44,336 nucleotides of DNA, from NCBI GenBank assembly GCA_013178005.1, contig JABLXL010000015.1, positions 1 to 44,336 of the forward strand. The letters are read 5' to 3'. Positions 1 through 7,875 of the stretch are shown here, piece after piece. Numbering within the stretch: position 1 is the stretch's first letter; each line of letters starts with the position of its first letter. Below the pieces are notes generated by a model. The model saw nothing but the letters and a program-made list of their open reading frames with translations. It was not told the origin of the DNA and did no database searches. Origin of the DNA: Actinomycetota bacterium. GTDB lineage: Bacteria; Actinomycetota; Geothermincolia; Geothermincolales; RBG-13-55-18. The position numbers were made by a program, and so were the translations under genes.

Positions 1-137
1 CATTTCCAGAAATAGGTGTAGAAGTCCTCGCCCTCGAAGAGCTTGCGGAAGGTGAGCTCCGCGTCCATGCCTAAGTCCCCGCCTAACTTGCTGCCCCCCA
101 CGCTGATGATGGCGATATCGTGCAGGCTGCAGCTCAT
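1..137 (-). CDS. Partial gene start, thiolase-like N-terminus fused to duplicated upstream sequence
   Basis: An ATG at 137 overlaps the TGA of the upstream gene (ATGA), so the two are probably translationally coupled. The first 20 or so residues (HDIAIISVGGSKLGG) resemble the N-terminus of SCP-x/thiolase-family enzymes, which usually begin with a VAIIGVG-x-TKFG segment and often follow HMG-CoA-synthase/DUF35 genes. From residue 24 onward the frame instead repeats the C-terminus of the upstream protein (LTFRKLFEGEDFYTYFWK), because bases 1-60 are identical to 168-227. Two rare TTA codons sit just before the junction. The gene runs off the window. It may be a real thiolase with a duplicated insert, or a join made at a repeat during assembly; the thiolase assignment rests on very few residues. 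Confidence 0.4.
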   Translation of the reverse strand, partial: MSCSLHDIAIISVGGSKLGGDLGMDAELTFRKLFEGEDFYTYFWK

Positions 138-1564
138 CCCCCGTCACCCCCTTCCCTCACGGGACGGCATTTCCAGAAATAGGTGTAGAAGTCCTCGCCC
201 TCGAAGAGCTTGCGGAAGGTGAGCTCCACCTCCATGTCCAGCTCCACCGCCTCCGGATCGCGGTCGGTCATGTGCAGGAAGACGCGGCCGCCTCCCTCCA
301 GGTCGACCAGGCAGAGGGTGGTGGGCGATTCCATGGACTCGAAGAGGCGGTCGTTGATGAAGTTGAAGAGCCTGCCGCGTCGGGCCAGGCGCACTTCCTC
401 GCCCTCCCCCCTGGTACGGCAGCGCGAGCAGACTATCTGGGGCGGGAAGCGCACCAGCCCGCACGCGCGGCAGCGCGAACCGTAAAGGGCATAGAGCTCC
501 CGGCGCTCGCGCCAGAGGATCACCGTGGAGCTGGAATACTCCGGCCTGCGCATCTCCAGGGCTTCGCGGTAGCGCAGGAATACCGGGTAGCTTTGCAGCG
601 GGGTCCGGGAGGAGAGGTAGCCGCGCAGGCCACGCCGGGGCGGAAGCTTATCTGCGGCCTCGGTGACCCGGAAGAACGAGACGTCCACGCCGTCGCCGTA
701 ATGGGCGAGCAGGACGAGGTCCCCGGCCTTGAGGCCGCTCTCCAGGGCGCCCGCCAGCATGAGCAAAGGCTGGGCGGTGCCCGTCCCTCCCACGAAGGCG
801 AAGAGAGCGTCCTGTACCTGGGTCGCGGGGTCAAATCCCAGCGCCTTGGCCACCGCCCCGTGGCTGCGGAAGTCGGGGGCCGAATACACCGCGCGCGCGA
901 TGTCCTCGGCCTTGACCCCGAGCTTTCCCATGGCCGACCTGATCCCCTCCACCATGCTCTTGCCGTACCCCTCCGTCTGCGCCATGCGGGCGTTGAACTC
1001 CTTGAGGGCGCGGTCGCGGGACTGGCGACGCCAGGTCATGTATATCTCGTCCGGCGCCGAGTAGGAGCCCAGGTGCTCCGCGATCACCCCGTCGCCGCTC
1101 CCCACCAGCGCCGCCCCGGCGCCGTCCCCCAGGGTCTGCTCCCAGGCGGTCATGGGATCGGAGGCCCTCGTATCCGCCGCCGTGACCAGGATATCGTCGG
1201 CCCTTCCCGCCTTCACCGCGTCCAGGGCCGCCGAGAGCGCCGAGGTGCTGGCGCGCAGGGAGACGGCGTAATCCGAGGTCAACGCGTCGCCCGGCAGATC
1301 GAGAACGGTGGCGATGAGCGTGGCGGCGGACTTCTCCGCGTAGGGCGGGGTGGTGCTGGCGAAGAACAGCCCTCCCGGCTCAAGCCCGTCCAAGCCCGCC
1401 AGGCAGTCCGACGCGGCTTCCCAGGCCATGGTGAGGCTGTCCTCGTCGAAGTTGGCCACCGCCACGGCTCCCGGCGCGCCGGGTATTCCCCAGGCGCGGG
1501 CGATGGCCGCGCGGTCCAACCTCAACCAAGGCACGTATGCCCCGAATGATTTGATGCCGACCAT
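134..1564 (-). CDS. HMG-CoA synthase-like / DUF35 (Zn-ribbon + OB-fold) fusion protein
   Basis: A 476-residue protein. Residues 1 to about 340 have the thiolase-like fold of 3-hydroxy-3-methylglutaryl-CoA synthase relatives; residues about 365-470 form a DUF35 unit, with a Zn ribbon (CRACG then CSRC) followed by an OB-fold that in this family binds acyl-CoA. At the position where true HMG-CoA synthases carry the nucleophilic cysteine the sequence reads SLRASTSAL (about 102-110) with no cysteine, so canonical condensation chemistry is doubtful. In archaea and actinobacteria such proteins often scaffold or assist an adjacent thiolase, which fits the overlapping thiolase-like start downstream. 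The ATG at 1564 is preceded by a strong GGGAGG. The role in acyl-CoA or steroid/fatty acid metabolism is inferred from family context only. Confidence 0.8.
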   Translation of the reverse strand: MVGIKSFGAYVPWLRLDRAAIARAWGIPGAPGAVAVANFDEDSLTMAWEAASDCLAGLDGLEPGGLFFASTTPPYAEKSAATLIATVLDLPGDALTSDYAVSLRASTSALSAALDAVKAGRADDILVTAADTRASDPMTAWEQTLGDGAGAALVGSGDGVIAEHLGSYSAPDEIYMTWRRQSRDRALKEFNARMAQTEGYGKSMVEGIRSAMGKLGVKAEDIARAVYSAPDFRSHGAVAKALGFDPATQVQDALFAFVGGTGTAQPLLMLAGALESGLKAGDLVLLAHYGDGVDVSFFRVTEAADKLPPRRGLRGYLSSRTPLQSYPVFLRYREALEMRRPEYSSSTVILWRERRELYALYGSRCRACGLVRFPPQIVCSRCRTRGEGEEVRLARRGRLFNFINDRLFESMESPTTLCLVDLEGGGRVFLHMTDRDPEAVELDMEVELTFRKLFEGEDFYTYFWKCRPVREGGDGG

Positions 1565-1844
1565 GTTTACCTCCCTCCCCAGGATCTATTCACGCGAACG
1601 GCGGCCGCACTATACGTCCCCTGTCGCGGCCCGGCAATCCTGTCCCGCCCAGACTTCGCGGGGAAGGCAATAAGACCTATCCGCCATGCTGGTTACGTGG
1701 TCTGCGGCGAACGAGAACCCCCTCCCCTCGAGTTCGTTCGCGCCTGAAAGCGCCCTCCGACTGCCGAGATAGTATGAACCGGAACTTAATGTTATCAGAG
1801 AACCCGCGGACGATGGAAGTTTCGAATATATAGGTATCAAATGT

Positions 1845-1873
1845 TTGACTTTTCAGTTACTTCATGGTAGCAT
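1845..1873 (+). promoter_or_regulatory. Sigma70-type promoter upstream of a non-coding transcript
   Basis: TTGACT (1845-1850) and TAGCAT (1868-1873) are separated by exactly 17 bp inside a locally AT-rich stretch. The predicted start is near 1880. The first feature downstream is an intrinsic terminator at 1997-2023, not a conventional gene. Confidence 0.5.
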
Positions 1874-1879
1874 TTGATA

Positions 1880-2023
1880 AACATGTTGTAGCCTTTATGT
1901 TCGCCCACTCCAACGGACGCGAAGAGGGCGGGCGCAAGGTGGGCAGGCGATGAACGAGGCGAAGACCACGGAAGCGATAAGGAAGGGCGTCAGGCGACCC
2001 GGCCTTGGCTTGGCCGGGTTTTT
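1880..2023 (+). ncRNA. Candidate small RNA or attenuated leader of about 144 nt
   Basis: The segment is bounded by a promoter-like pair (1845-1873) and a strong terminator (1997-2023). It holds long-range complementarity: GCCCAC at 1903-1908 with GTGGGC at 1939-1944, and GACGC at 1916-1920 with GCGTC at 1987-1991. A 42-codon frame starting at ATG 1950 with AAGGTG upstream runs through the terminator to a stop at 2076-2078; it could be a leader peptide or chance. I recognise no known RNA family. It could be an independent sRNA or a premature-termination leader for the secreted-protein gene at 2314. Confidence 0.3.
1997..2023 (+). terminator. Intrinsic terminator
   Basis: A perfect 8-bp stem ACCCGGCC / GGCCGGGT (1997-2004 with 2012-2019), a 7-nt loop TTGGCTT and a run of five T. 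It sits about 290 bp before the next coding start. Confidence 0.75.
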
Positions 2024-2118
2024 ACATAGGGCAGAGAGACTTACAAAGGAAGGGGGATCTGAGGGGCAGGCGACTTGACGGGCCATTGGGGAAACGAAGG
2101 GGTTCGCCTCCGGAGCCT

Positions 2119-2124
2119 TATAAT
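2119..2124 (+). promoter_or_regulatory. TATAAT box, probable promoter of the secreted-protein gene
   Basis: A consensus TATAAT at 2119-2124. The matching -35 position (about 2096-2101) reads GAAGGG, which is poor, so activator dependence or another sigma factor is possible. A transcript from about 2131 would have a leader of about 180 nt before the start at 2314. Confidence 0.4.
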
Positions 2125-2313
2125 CGGGACTGGGACTCGCTCGGCGTAGATGTCTTTGCCTTTCCGGAAGGGGAAGGGATAGCCACACTCAATGGTCACC
2201 CCCGGCGACTTTCAGCCCGTCGCGCCGTATCCGCGAAGGATCCCCGCGAAGGGATGGGGGAGCAAGCAAAGGATCGCCTCCGCCCATGAAACGAGATGAG
2301 GAGGTAGATGCGC

Positions 2314-3369
2314 ATGAGGAAGACGAAAAGATGGCCGGTCTTCGTGGTCATCGCTACCCTGGTGATCACCACCCTGCTGGCCAGCTCCGCGGTGGCGCTG
2401 GCCGAGGAGACGCAGGGAACCGCCTCGGGCGACACGGGGGGCGTCATCGAGGCGCTGGTCTGGGACGACTACAAGAGCCCGGACGGGAAATACACCGACG
2501 CCGACCTGGTGGACGGGATCAAGGTGAGCCTCTACCACCTTGAGGGAAAGCAATTGGTCGCCACCCTCGACCCCACGGCGGAAAGCTTCGAGGGACCGGA
2601 TCCCGAAACCTACCAATTCTATGTGGACTCCACAAACTTTTGGGGTGCGCCAGTCAGGGACTACTGGAACGGCGAATGGGTGCTGGTGGGGACCAAGGTC
2701 ACCGGCCCCGGCGGCTACGCCCTCGGGCAGGACAACACGCTGATCGAATACCAGCACGGATGGGTGGGTTGGAACAACCTGCCGCTCGATTCGTGGGGAG
2801 ATAACACGTTCTACAAGGTGGAGCTGGTGGACAACGGCACCTTCAAACCCCTGGACGGAGGGGAGAGGATCGCTCAGCTCAACCCCTGGAACCTGCACAC
2901 CAAGCAATACCTGCCACTTACCTTCAAGGACACGCCCCCCTTCGCCATCCAGTCCACCTCCGCCTACATCGGGGGCACGGTGTGGAGCGACGCCAACGCG
3001 GACCAGCAGCGGCAGTGGGCCGAAAAACCCCTGGAGGGATGCACCGTGGTGCTGACCAACCGCTATGGCTCGAAGGTGGCGACCGCCACCACCAACCGCT
3101 ACGGGTATTTCTACTTCCAGGGGCTGCAGCCCGGCACCTACAAGGTCTGGGTGATGAGCAAGAGGTACTTCAAGCAGGTGGCCCCATACTACAAGCTCCT
3201 GACCTGGCCTCCCAGCGGGTGCGAGAAGGGCCATTACGCCATCTCAGCCGCCAGGGGAAAGTACTACGACAACAACAACTTCGGGCTCCTGGACATGAAG
3301 GACTCCGTCTGGGCCAAGCTCTACTACGGCCTGTGGTGGCTCGGCCTGCTGCGCTACCAGTTCATGTAG
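2314..3369 (+). CDS. Secreted protein with SdrD_B/Cna_B-like beta-sandwich repeats
   Basis: A 351-residue exported protein. A basic N-terminus and a hydrophobic segment ending near AVALA form a signal peptide. Two prealbumin-like modules are visible. The first begins at the mature N-terminus (GVIEALVWDDY, then GIKVSLYHLEG). The second, about residues 220-290, reads IGGTVWSDANAD, CTVVLTNRYG, TNRYGYFYFQGL and GTYKVWV, the typical SdrD_B/Cna_B/carboxypeptidase-regulatory signature. There is no LPXTG or C-terminal membrane anchor. The mature chain is very rich in Tyr and Trp. Of the two start codons, ATG 2314 lies 8 nt after GAGGAGGT (2298-2305), whereas ATG 2308 is only 2 nt away, so 2314 is chosen. 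It is monocistronic, followed by a terminator. A role in the cell surface or matrix is likely; the ligand is unknown. Confidence 0.75.
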   Translation: MRKTKRWPVFVVIATLVITTLLASSAVALAEETQGTASGDTGGVIEALVWDDYKSPDGKYTDADLVDGIKVSLYHLEGKQLVATLDPTAESFEGPDPETYQFYVDSTNFWGAPVRDYWNGEWVLVGTKVTGPGGYALGQDNTLIEYQHGWVGWNNLPLDSWGDNTFYKVELVDNGTFKPLDGGERIAQLNPWNLHTKQYLPLTFKDTPPFAIQSTSAYIGGTVWSDANADQQRQWAEKPLEGCTVVLTNRYGSKVATATTNRYGYFYFQGLQPGTYKVWVMSKRYFKQVAPYYKLLTWPPSGCEKGHYAISAARGKYYDNNNFGLLDMKDSVWAKLYYGLWWLGLLRYQFM

Positions 3370-3410
3370 GAGGGCCCTGGCGGAAACAGCCAAGAGGCTT
3401 CTAACCTCGA

Positions 3411-3435
3411 GGCCCCGGTTCGGCCGGGGCCTTTT
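3411..3435 (+). terminator. Intrinsic terminator of the secreted-protein gene
   Basis: An 8-bp GC stem GGCCCCGG / CCGGGGCC (3411-3418 with 3424-3431), loop TTCGG, then TTTT, 42 bp after the stop codon. Confidence 0.85.
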
Positions 3436-3544
3436 ACTGCTCCATACCGATTCTGCTGTCCAGCGCTGGGTTCTAAGATGGCAGAGAAGGAGCATTGCAA
3501 AAGGACTCTTACTGCTCCATGGCAATTCTTCTATCCAGCGCGGG
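3431..3544. repeat. Diverged direct repeat of about 40 bp, offset 75 bp
   Basis: Copy 1 (3431-3470) and copy 2 (3506-3544) share TTACTGCTCCAT and TCCAGCGC, with scattered substitutions. The repeat starts on the T-run of the terminator and lies between two convergent genes; nothing coding is apparent in 3436-3619. Confidence 0.6.
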
Positions 3545-3619
3545 CAGAGCCTAGCGCACCGTCCTCATGCCCTGAAAACATAGCGATGCCATTTGAGGTC
3601 AAACGTTGCGGGAGCGGGC

Positions 3620-5773
3620 TCAGGGGAGGAAGGAGGCGGTCCAGGCAGACGGATCGGGCAAGGCCCCCGTCACCACCGCCTCCCTCCACGACGACGTGGT
3701 GTGCCGCTGGTCAGCGGGCCTCGCGAACTCGTAATAGGAGAATCCCGCTCCCACCGTGAGGGTGGGGCGCCCCTCCACGGGCGCGATCACGTAATAGGTG
3801 ACCGGCCTTCCCGTGGCGGCCTGGAGGACCTCGCCGTAAACCGGGTCGCGGTACAGGTCGATCACCGCGCAGGCGCAGGCGTCCCCGGACGGTTGCCCCC
3901 CTTCAGAATCGTCCAGTGGAAGGGAGCAGATGAAGGCGAGGGTCTCCCCCACCGACGCGATGGCGCCGTACTCCTCCGCGGTGGGAACCTCGTTGCGCAG
4001 CTCCTTCTCCGAAACGTTTTTCAGGGTTACAAGCAGGCCGTACAAAGCGTCAAGCCTTTCCTCGTATGAGGGATCGGAGAGGCCGCGTTCCCGAAGGCCG
4101 CGCCTTAGCATGTCCGTCAGCGCCGCGAGCTCCGCGTAAGCCGCGGGCAGGGGCTCCACGTACCCCTTGTCCCCGGCAACCTCCGCCGCCCCCGCGCCGC
4201 TTTCCCGCGCATCGCCCTGCGCTCCCCCGACGGCTTCGGCGGCATCGTCCCGTTCCAGCTCCACCCAGGAAGCGAGGAAGGAATACAGGCAACGGTCGAG
4301 CCAGGCCGTCCCCCGCGTGAAGGGAGGGTATCCCTCGCCGCGCGGCTCCAACGTCCCCCGGAGCGCCTCCCTCATCCCCTCATAGAGATCAGTGCGAGCA
4401 GGAGAAGGCGATTGCGCCGCCAATGCTTCGCGCAATCCCGACATGCTCTCACCATAACCCTCCATGCTCGCTTCGCCGTAGACCTCCTCCAGGAGCCGCA
4501 ACGCCCTTTCCGAGCCCAGGGCTGCGGGGAGGTCGAGCCCCCTGGGCAGGAAGCGTCCCGGCACTTTGTCCGCGACCAGTTCCGGAAACACCGCGTCCTC
4601 AAGCCTTGGGCGCGCGCCGAGGAGGCGGAAACACGGCGGGTCGCCTGCACCTATTCCGCCGGCCCCTGCAGCATAAACGGATCCGACCTCACCCACCGCC
4701 AACGATATCAGCTCATCCAAGGCGGTATCATCCTCGAGGTCCTCCAGCCTGAAGCTCGTTCCGTAAACCTCGGATACCAGCCGCGTCAGGAGGTAGGGGT
4801 TGAGTTCGCTCGCCGCCCCCGCCAGGAAGGCGTTGACCTGGTAGACCCGATCCCAGAGCTCGAGGGCTGGTTTCCCATCCGCCTCGGCCATGTGCAGGGC
4901 CGCCAACAGAAGGACGGCGCGCCTGGCCATGTCGCGACCCTCCACGATCTCCCGAAAGCCCCCTCCGGCTCGCACGGGAAAGCCAATCTCCCCCAGCCAG
5001 GTCACGGCCTGGTAATACCCCTCCATCCCCGATCCCTGGCCGTAACGTTCCTGGGGGCGGAAACGGCCGTAATCCACCCTCGTGCCCATGAGGGGGGAAG
5101 TCGCCTCCCCGCCCCCTCCCGAGATGAGCTCGAGCTCCTTCTCGGCGAGCTCGGCGGCCTCCCGTGGCAGCTCCGCCTCCTGGCCTAAAAGCCTTGACGC
5201 CACCCCCAGATAGGCGAGGTCGGCCGACGCCGCCTCCCTCACCGCCCCCCCGGCTTCCTCGTAGATGCCGCGCATACCCTCCAGCATCGAACGCAACAGC
5301 TCGCCCAGGTCAGCCGCCAGGACGTCACGTTCAAGCCCGTAGAGGATGCGTGATCCGAGGCTGTGAAGGGCGAAGAGGGCGGCGTCCAGGGTAACGAACT
5401 TCGGCGCGGATATATCACGGTAGGCGAGATCGAGCCGGCCCCGGGACCCGGCCACCGCGACGAAGCCATGGGCCGCCAGCGCCCGCCTCGCTTCCTGGTC
5501 CGTCGGTGCCGCGGAAGCGCCCGCGACGTTGGAGAGATCGGCGCTAACGGAGTAGGGCGCGACGCGCGCCGCGGTGGCGGAGGGCACCGGGTAGTAGAGG
5601 GCGAACGAGTCCTGAGACGCTTGCCGGGCGAGGCTGATGGCTCCTCCTTTCCGCCCGCCCCCGCACCCCTGGGAAAGGAGGGCGAGCGAGAGAACGAGCG
5701 CCGCCAGGCCTACGGCCAAAGGCGCCCTGCCCGGGGGACGCCCGGTTCCCCGCCCGTGATCGGTCCTCTTCAC
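3620..5773 (-). CDS. DUF3160-family exported lipoprotein
   Basis: A 717-residue protein matching the DUF3160 family: an N-terminal YRDISAPKFVTLDAAL-type segment, a long helical middle region and a C-terminal YYVIAPVEGRPTLTVGAGFSYYEF-type region. The N-terminus has arginines, a hydrophobic stretch and a lipobox-like LLSQGC with Cys37, so it is probably lipid-anchored outside the membrane. The GTG start at 5773 follows GGAGGT by 8 nt. A Gly/Ala/Glu-rich segment near residue 540 looks like an expandable linker. The family has no defined activity. It is convergent with the gene at 2314 and divergent from the lipoprotein at 6062, and appears to be transcribed alone. Confidence 0.8.
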   Translation of the reverse strand: MKRTDHGRGTGRPPGRAPLAVGLAALVLSLALLSQGCGGGRKGGAISLARQASQDSFALYYPVPSATAARVAPYSVSADLSNVAGASAAPTDQEARRALAAHGFVAVAGSRGRLDLAYRDISAPKFVTLDAALFALHSLGSRILYGLERDVLAADLGELLRSMLEGMRGIYEEAGGAVREAASADLAYLGVASRLLGQEAELPREAAELAEKELELISGGGGEATSPLMGTRVDYGRFRPQERYGQGSGMEGYYQAVTWLGEIGFPVRAGGGFREIVEGRDMARRAVLLLAALHMAEADGKPALELWDRVYQVNAFLAGAASELNPYLLTRLVSEVYGTSFRLEDLEDDTALDELISLAVGEVGSVYAAGAGGIGAGDPPCFRLLGARPRLEDAVFPELVADKVPGRFLPRGLDLPAALGSERALRLLEEVYGEASMEGYGESMSGLREALAAQSPSPARTDLYEGMREALRGTLEPRGEGYPPFTRGTAWLDRCLYSFLASWVELERDDAAEAVGGAQGDARESGAGAAEVAGDKGYVEPLPAAYAELAALTDMLRRGLRERGLSDPSYEERLDALYGLLVTLKNVSEKELRNEVPTAEEYGAIASVGETLAFICSLPLDDSEGGQPSGDACACAVIDLYRDPVYGEVLQAATGRPVTYYVIAPVEGRPTLTVGAGFSYYEFARPADQRHTTSSWREAVVTGALPDPSAWTASFLP

Positions 5774-5848
5774 GCCGGCATACCTCCACGTCCACGCGGA
5801 ACCAACTTACCGGAGGCTCCAACGCCGTAAGACAGGCGCTTTTTCCTC

Positions 5849-5947
5849 CCGGTTCCCTTGCCTTCAAGCATATGGCGGCTTCCAGAATCCACACCAAACG
5901 GTTGCACCGCTACCCCAACCGGCTCCCTTGCGTTCGAGCATGTGACG
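5849..5947. repeat. Direct repeat pair of about 29 bp, offset 70 bp
   Basis: Copies at 5849-5877 and 5919-5947 both follow the pattern CCGG-Y-TCCCTTG, then TTC-R-AGCAT, then GACG/GGCG. They lie in the divergent intergenic region 5774-6061, upstream of two lipoprotein genes. Confidence 0.65.
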
Positions 5948-5965
5948 ACCGCCCAAGCGCACGTC

Positions 5966-6041
5966 CCTCGGGTTTGACGCCATGAACGATTATCGGCCGC
6001 CACGATGCGCGCGCCTCGGGTTTGGCGCCATGAACGATTAT
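5966..6041 (+). repeat. Near-perfect 28-bp direct repeat overlapping a promoter, offset 48 bp
   Basis: Copies at 5966-5993 and 6014-6041 differ at one base (A or G in TTTGRCGCC). Each reads CCTCGGGTTTG, then CGCCATGAACGATTAT. In the second copy the trailing TAT is part of a TATAAT box at 6039-6044, while the first copy continues as TATCGG. The pair could be a duplicated operator or a duplicated promoter with one inactive copy. Confidence 0.7.
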
Positions 6042-6044
6042 AAT
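6039..6044 (+). promoter_or_regulatory. TATAAT box before the lipoprotein gene
   Basis: A consensus -10 at 6039-6044, with a predicted start near 6051. No good -35 lies at 17 bp; TTTGGCG in the 28-bp repeat sits 11-12 bp upstream. The start would be very close to the GAGGTG at 6051-6056. Confidence 0.5.
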
Positions 6045-6061
6045 TCACGTGAGGTGATTTT

Positions 6062-6652
6062 TTGGCGCATTCAAGGAAAGGGGCCGGGCAATCATTGAGC
6101 GTTAATAGGGTCGTCCCCCTGGTATTCTTGGCGGTGGCCTTAGCCACGGTCCTCATGCTGCCGGCGCTCCATGCGGGTTGCGGCGAGGCCGACACTCCCG
6201 CGCCGCCGGCGGAGGTGGAAAAGCCTCCGCCAGGCGATATCCCCGGTCTTTCCGCGGACCAGAGCAGGGCGGTGGCGGAATACGGCTACCCCGACCATTT
6301 CTTCATCTCCGTGGATCCCTACAGTTCCGACCGCGTCGAACGTTGGACCTACTTCCGCCTGGGCCAGGCGCTGGATTTCGACAACGGCCGCCTGTTCGGG
6401 AAGGAGCCGGTGGACGACCAGTCGTCCCAATACCCGCCCACCCGGCTTCACCCCCAGGATTTCGACAACACCATGACCCCGGCCGAAGCGACGTCGCTGC
6501 TGGGGGAACCCCTCTTCACTCACGAAACCAGCGACAGCCTCATGCCCGAGAACACCATCCTGGTATACGAAACGGCGGTGTTGCTCTTTCGCGGCGAAAA
6601 GCTCATGGGGGTGGACACCCAGGTCAAGCCGCCCGCCCTTCCGGCGCCATGA
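6062..6652 (+). CDS. Small exported lipoprotein of unknown function
   Basis: A 196-residue protein, or 185 if translation begins at the in-frame TTG 6095. A hydrophobic segment (VVPLVFLAVALATVLMLP) leads to LHAGC, an imperfect lipobox with Ala-Gly before the Cys, then a Pro/Glu-rich linker. The mature domain (YGYPDHFFISVDPYSSDRVE, with ERWTYF following) has no motif I can name. The TTG at 6062 has GAGGTGA a few bases upstream. TTG 6095 would follow an AGGAAAGGGG stretch and give a cleaner signal peptide, so the start is uncertain. The last codons and the stop are copied 82 bp downstream. The histidine-kinase-like gene follows at 6848. Confidence 0.6.
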   Translation: MAHSRKGAGQSLSVNRVVPLVFLAVALATVLMLPALHAGCGEADTPAPPAEVEKPPPGDIPGLSADQSRAVAEYGYPDHFFISVDPYSSDRVERWTYFRLGQALDFDNGRLFGKEPVDDQSSQYPPTRLHPQDFDNTMTPAEATSLLGEPLFTHETSDSLMPENTILVYETAVLLFRGEKLMGVDTQVKPPALPAP

Positions 6653-6767
6653 CCTCGGAGATGGACAGGAAAGTATATGGGGTGTTACACGGTCGGAGCA
6701 CAGGTCCATGCCGCCCGACCTTCCGGCGCCATGACCTCGGAGATGCATGGGAAGGCATATGGGGAAT
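6620..6767 (+). repeat. Direct repeat of about 65 bp spanning a stop codon, offset 81-82 bp
   Basis: Copy 1 (about 6620-6685) contains the final codons and TGA of the lipoprotein gene. Copy 2 (about 6701-6767) repeats CAGGTC, GCCGCCCG, then CTTCCGGCGCCATGACCTCG and a later TATGGGG with a handful of changes. The stretch 6653-6847 between the genes is otherwise empty, apart from AT-rich bases at 6766-6775 (TAATATAAC) that may be a -10 element for the next gene. Confidence 0.75.
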
Positions 6768-6847
6768 AATATAACCATAACCAGGTCCACGTTCGGGTAA
6801 CGGGAACCGCGATGCGAATCCGGTTCCCGGCGAGTCGGGGATATACG

Positions 6848-7837
6848 ATGCGGGCTAATTACAAGTACCGTTACGCCTTGTACGGCTTCCTGGTAGCCGC
6901 CGTCTATTGCGGCATGCTTTTCCTCCTGCACTACCTTTTCTCCTCGGGCACCCCCGGGCACCTGCTGCGCGAGTTTCCCGCCGCCGCAATCCTGGTGTTC
7001 CTCAGCCTCCCGGTCTGCCTGCTCACCGGCTACCTCCTGGGGGCGGAAAAGGACCAGCGGGCCTCGGCCAGGGAGTTGGAGGAAAAGCACCGGGAGCAGG
7101 AGGAGCTTCTGGAAAAGTATACCAGCCTTCTCGCCCAGAGCCTCGATGTCCGGCACATGGCGAGCATCGCGGTGCGGGAGATGAAACACCCCCTGACCTC
7201 CATAGTGGGATACGTCATGACCCTGCGGGAGTACTGGGATAAACTGGACGAGAACGCAAGGCGCGAGTTCATCGATTTCATCAAGGCGGCATCGTCTCGA
7301 CTGGAAGGTATTACCAACGACCTCATGCGCATAATGGAGTTGACCGCCCATTACCAGCGCCCGCGAGACGAAAAGGTGGACGTGACGGAGATCGTATCCG
7401 AGGTGTGCTCGCTCATGGAGGAGATCTTCGCGGAGCGCCGGATCAAGGTCGCCTTGCGTTTCCTGGACCGCATCCCTCCCCTGCGAAGCGACTCTTCCCT
7501 CCTCTTCGACCTTGTCTATAACGTGCTGGACATCTGCATGCGTTGCAGCGAGGACGGCGGGATGGTCTCGGTATGGTGTTCGCGCCGCGATTCCAGGGTC
7601 ACCATGCACCTGCGCTGCCATAAGTCGGCGATAGACGGGGCGATGCTCGAGCGGCTGGAGAGATGGCCGCCCGAGGAAAAAGAGGGGGAGACCGCCACCC
7701 TGGGCATGGAATACCATCTCGCCCGGGCCATGGTGGAGGAGCTGGCAGGAGAACTGAAGATGGACACGGTGGGGGAAAGCGGGTTATCCTTCATGCTGTC
7801 CCTGGAGGCGGTCGGGACCCATGCCGCCGGAAGCTGA
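6848..7837 (+). CDS. Membrane histidine-kinase-like protein with degenerate ATP-binding domain
   Basis: A 329-residue protein with two N-terminal membrane helices (about 9-31 and 44-65), a coiled linker (70-100), then a HisKA-like dimerisation helix with the phosphoacceptor motif EMKHPLTSIVGY (His114). An N-box remnant (FDLVYNVLDICMRC, Asn225) is present, but the D-x-G-x-G box and the glycine-rich G2 loop are missing: the corresponding part reads TLGMEYHLARAMVEELAGEL. ATP binding is therefore doubtful, and it may act as a pseudokinase or phosphotransfer/phosphatase partner. ATG 6848 is preferred to ATG 6812 because of GGGGAT 7 nt upstream and a better N-terminus. No response regulator is nearby. 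The next gene starts 38 bp downstream and is probably co-transcribed. Confidence 0.7.
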   Translation: MRANYKYRYALYGFLVAAVYCGMLFLLHYLFSSGTPGHLLREFPAAAILVFLSLPVCLLTGYLLGAEKDQRASARELEEKHREQEELLEKYTSLLAQSLDVRHMASIAVREMKHPLTSIVGYVMTLREYWDKLDENARREFIDFIKAASSRLEGITNDLMRIMELTAHYQRPRDEKVDVTEIVSEVCSLMEEIFAERRIKVALRFLDRIPPLRSDSSLLFDLVYNVLDICMRCSEDGGMVSVWCSRRDSRVTMHLRCHKSAIDGAMLERLERWPPEEKEGETATLGMEYHLARAMVEELAGELKMDTVGESGLSFMLSLEAVGTHAAGS

Positions 7838-7875
7838 GGAAAAAGAGGCTGCAAGCGCGGAGGCGGGAGGAAACG

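Noticed and set aside
1880-2023. Possible cyclic-di-GMP-I riboswitch, because of GGACGCGAAG and a terminal TGGCCGGGTTT
   Set aside because: The conserved GGCAAACC and GACGCAAAGCC blocks and their pairing are not present, so only a generic candidate RNA is reported.
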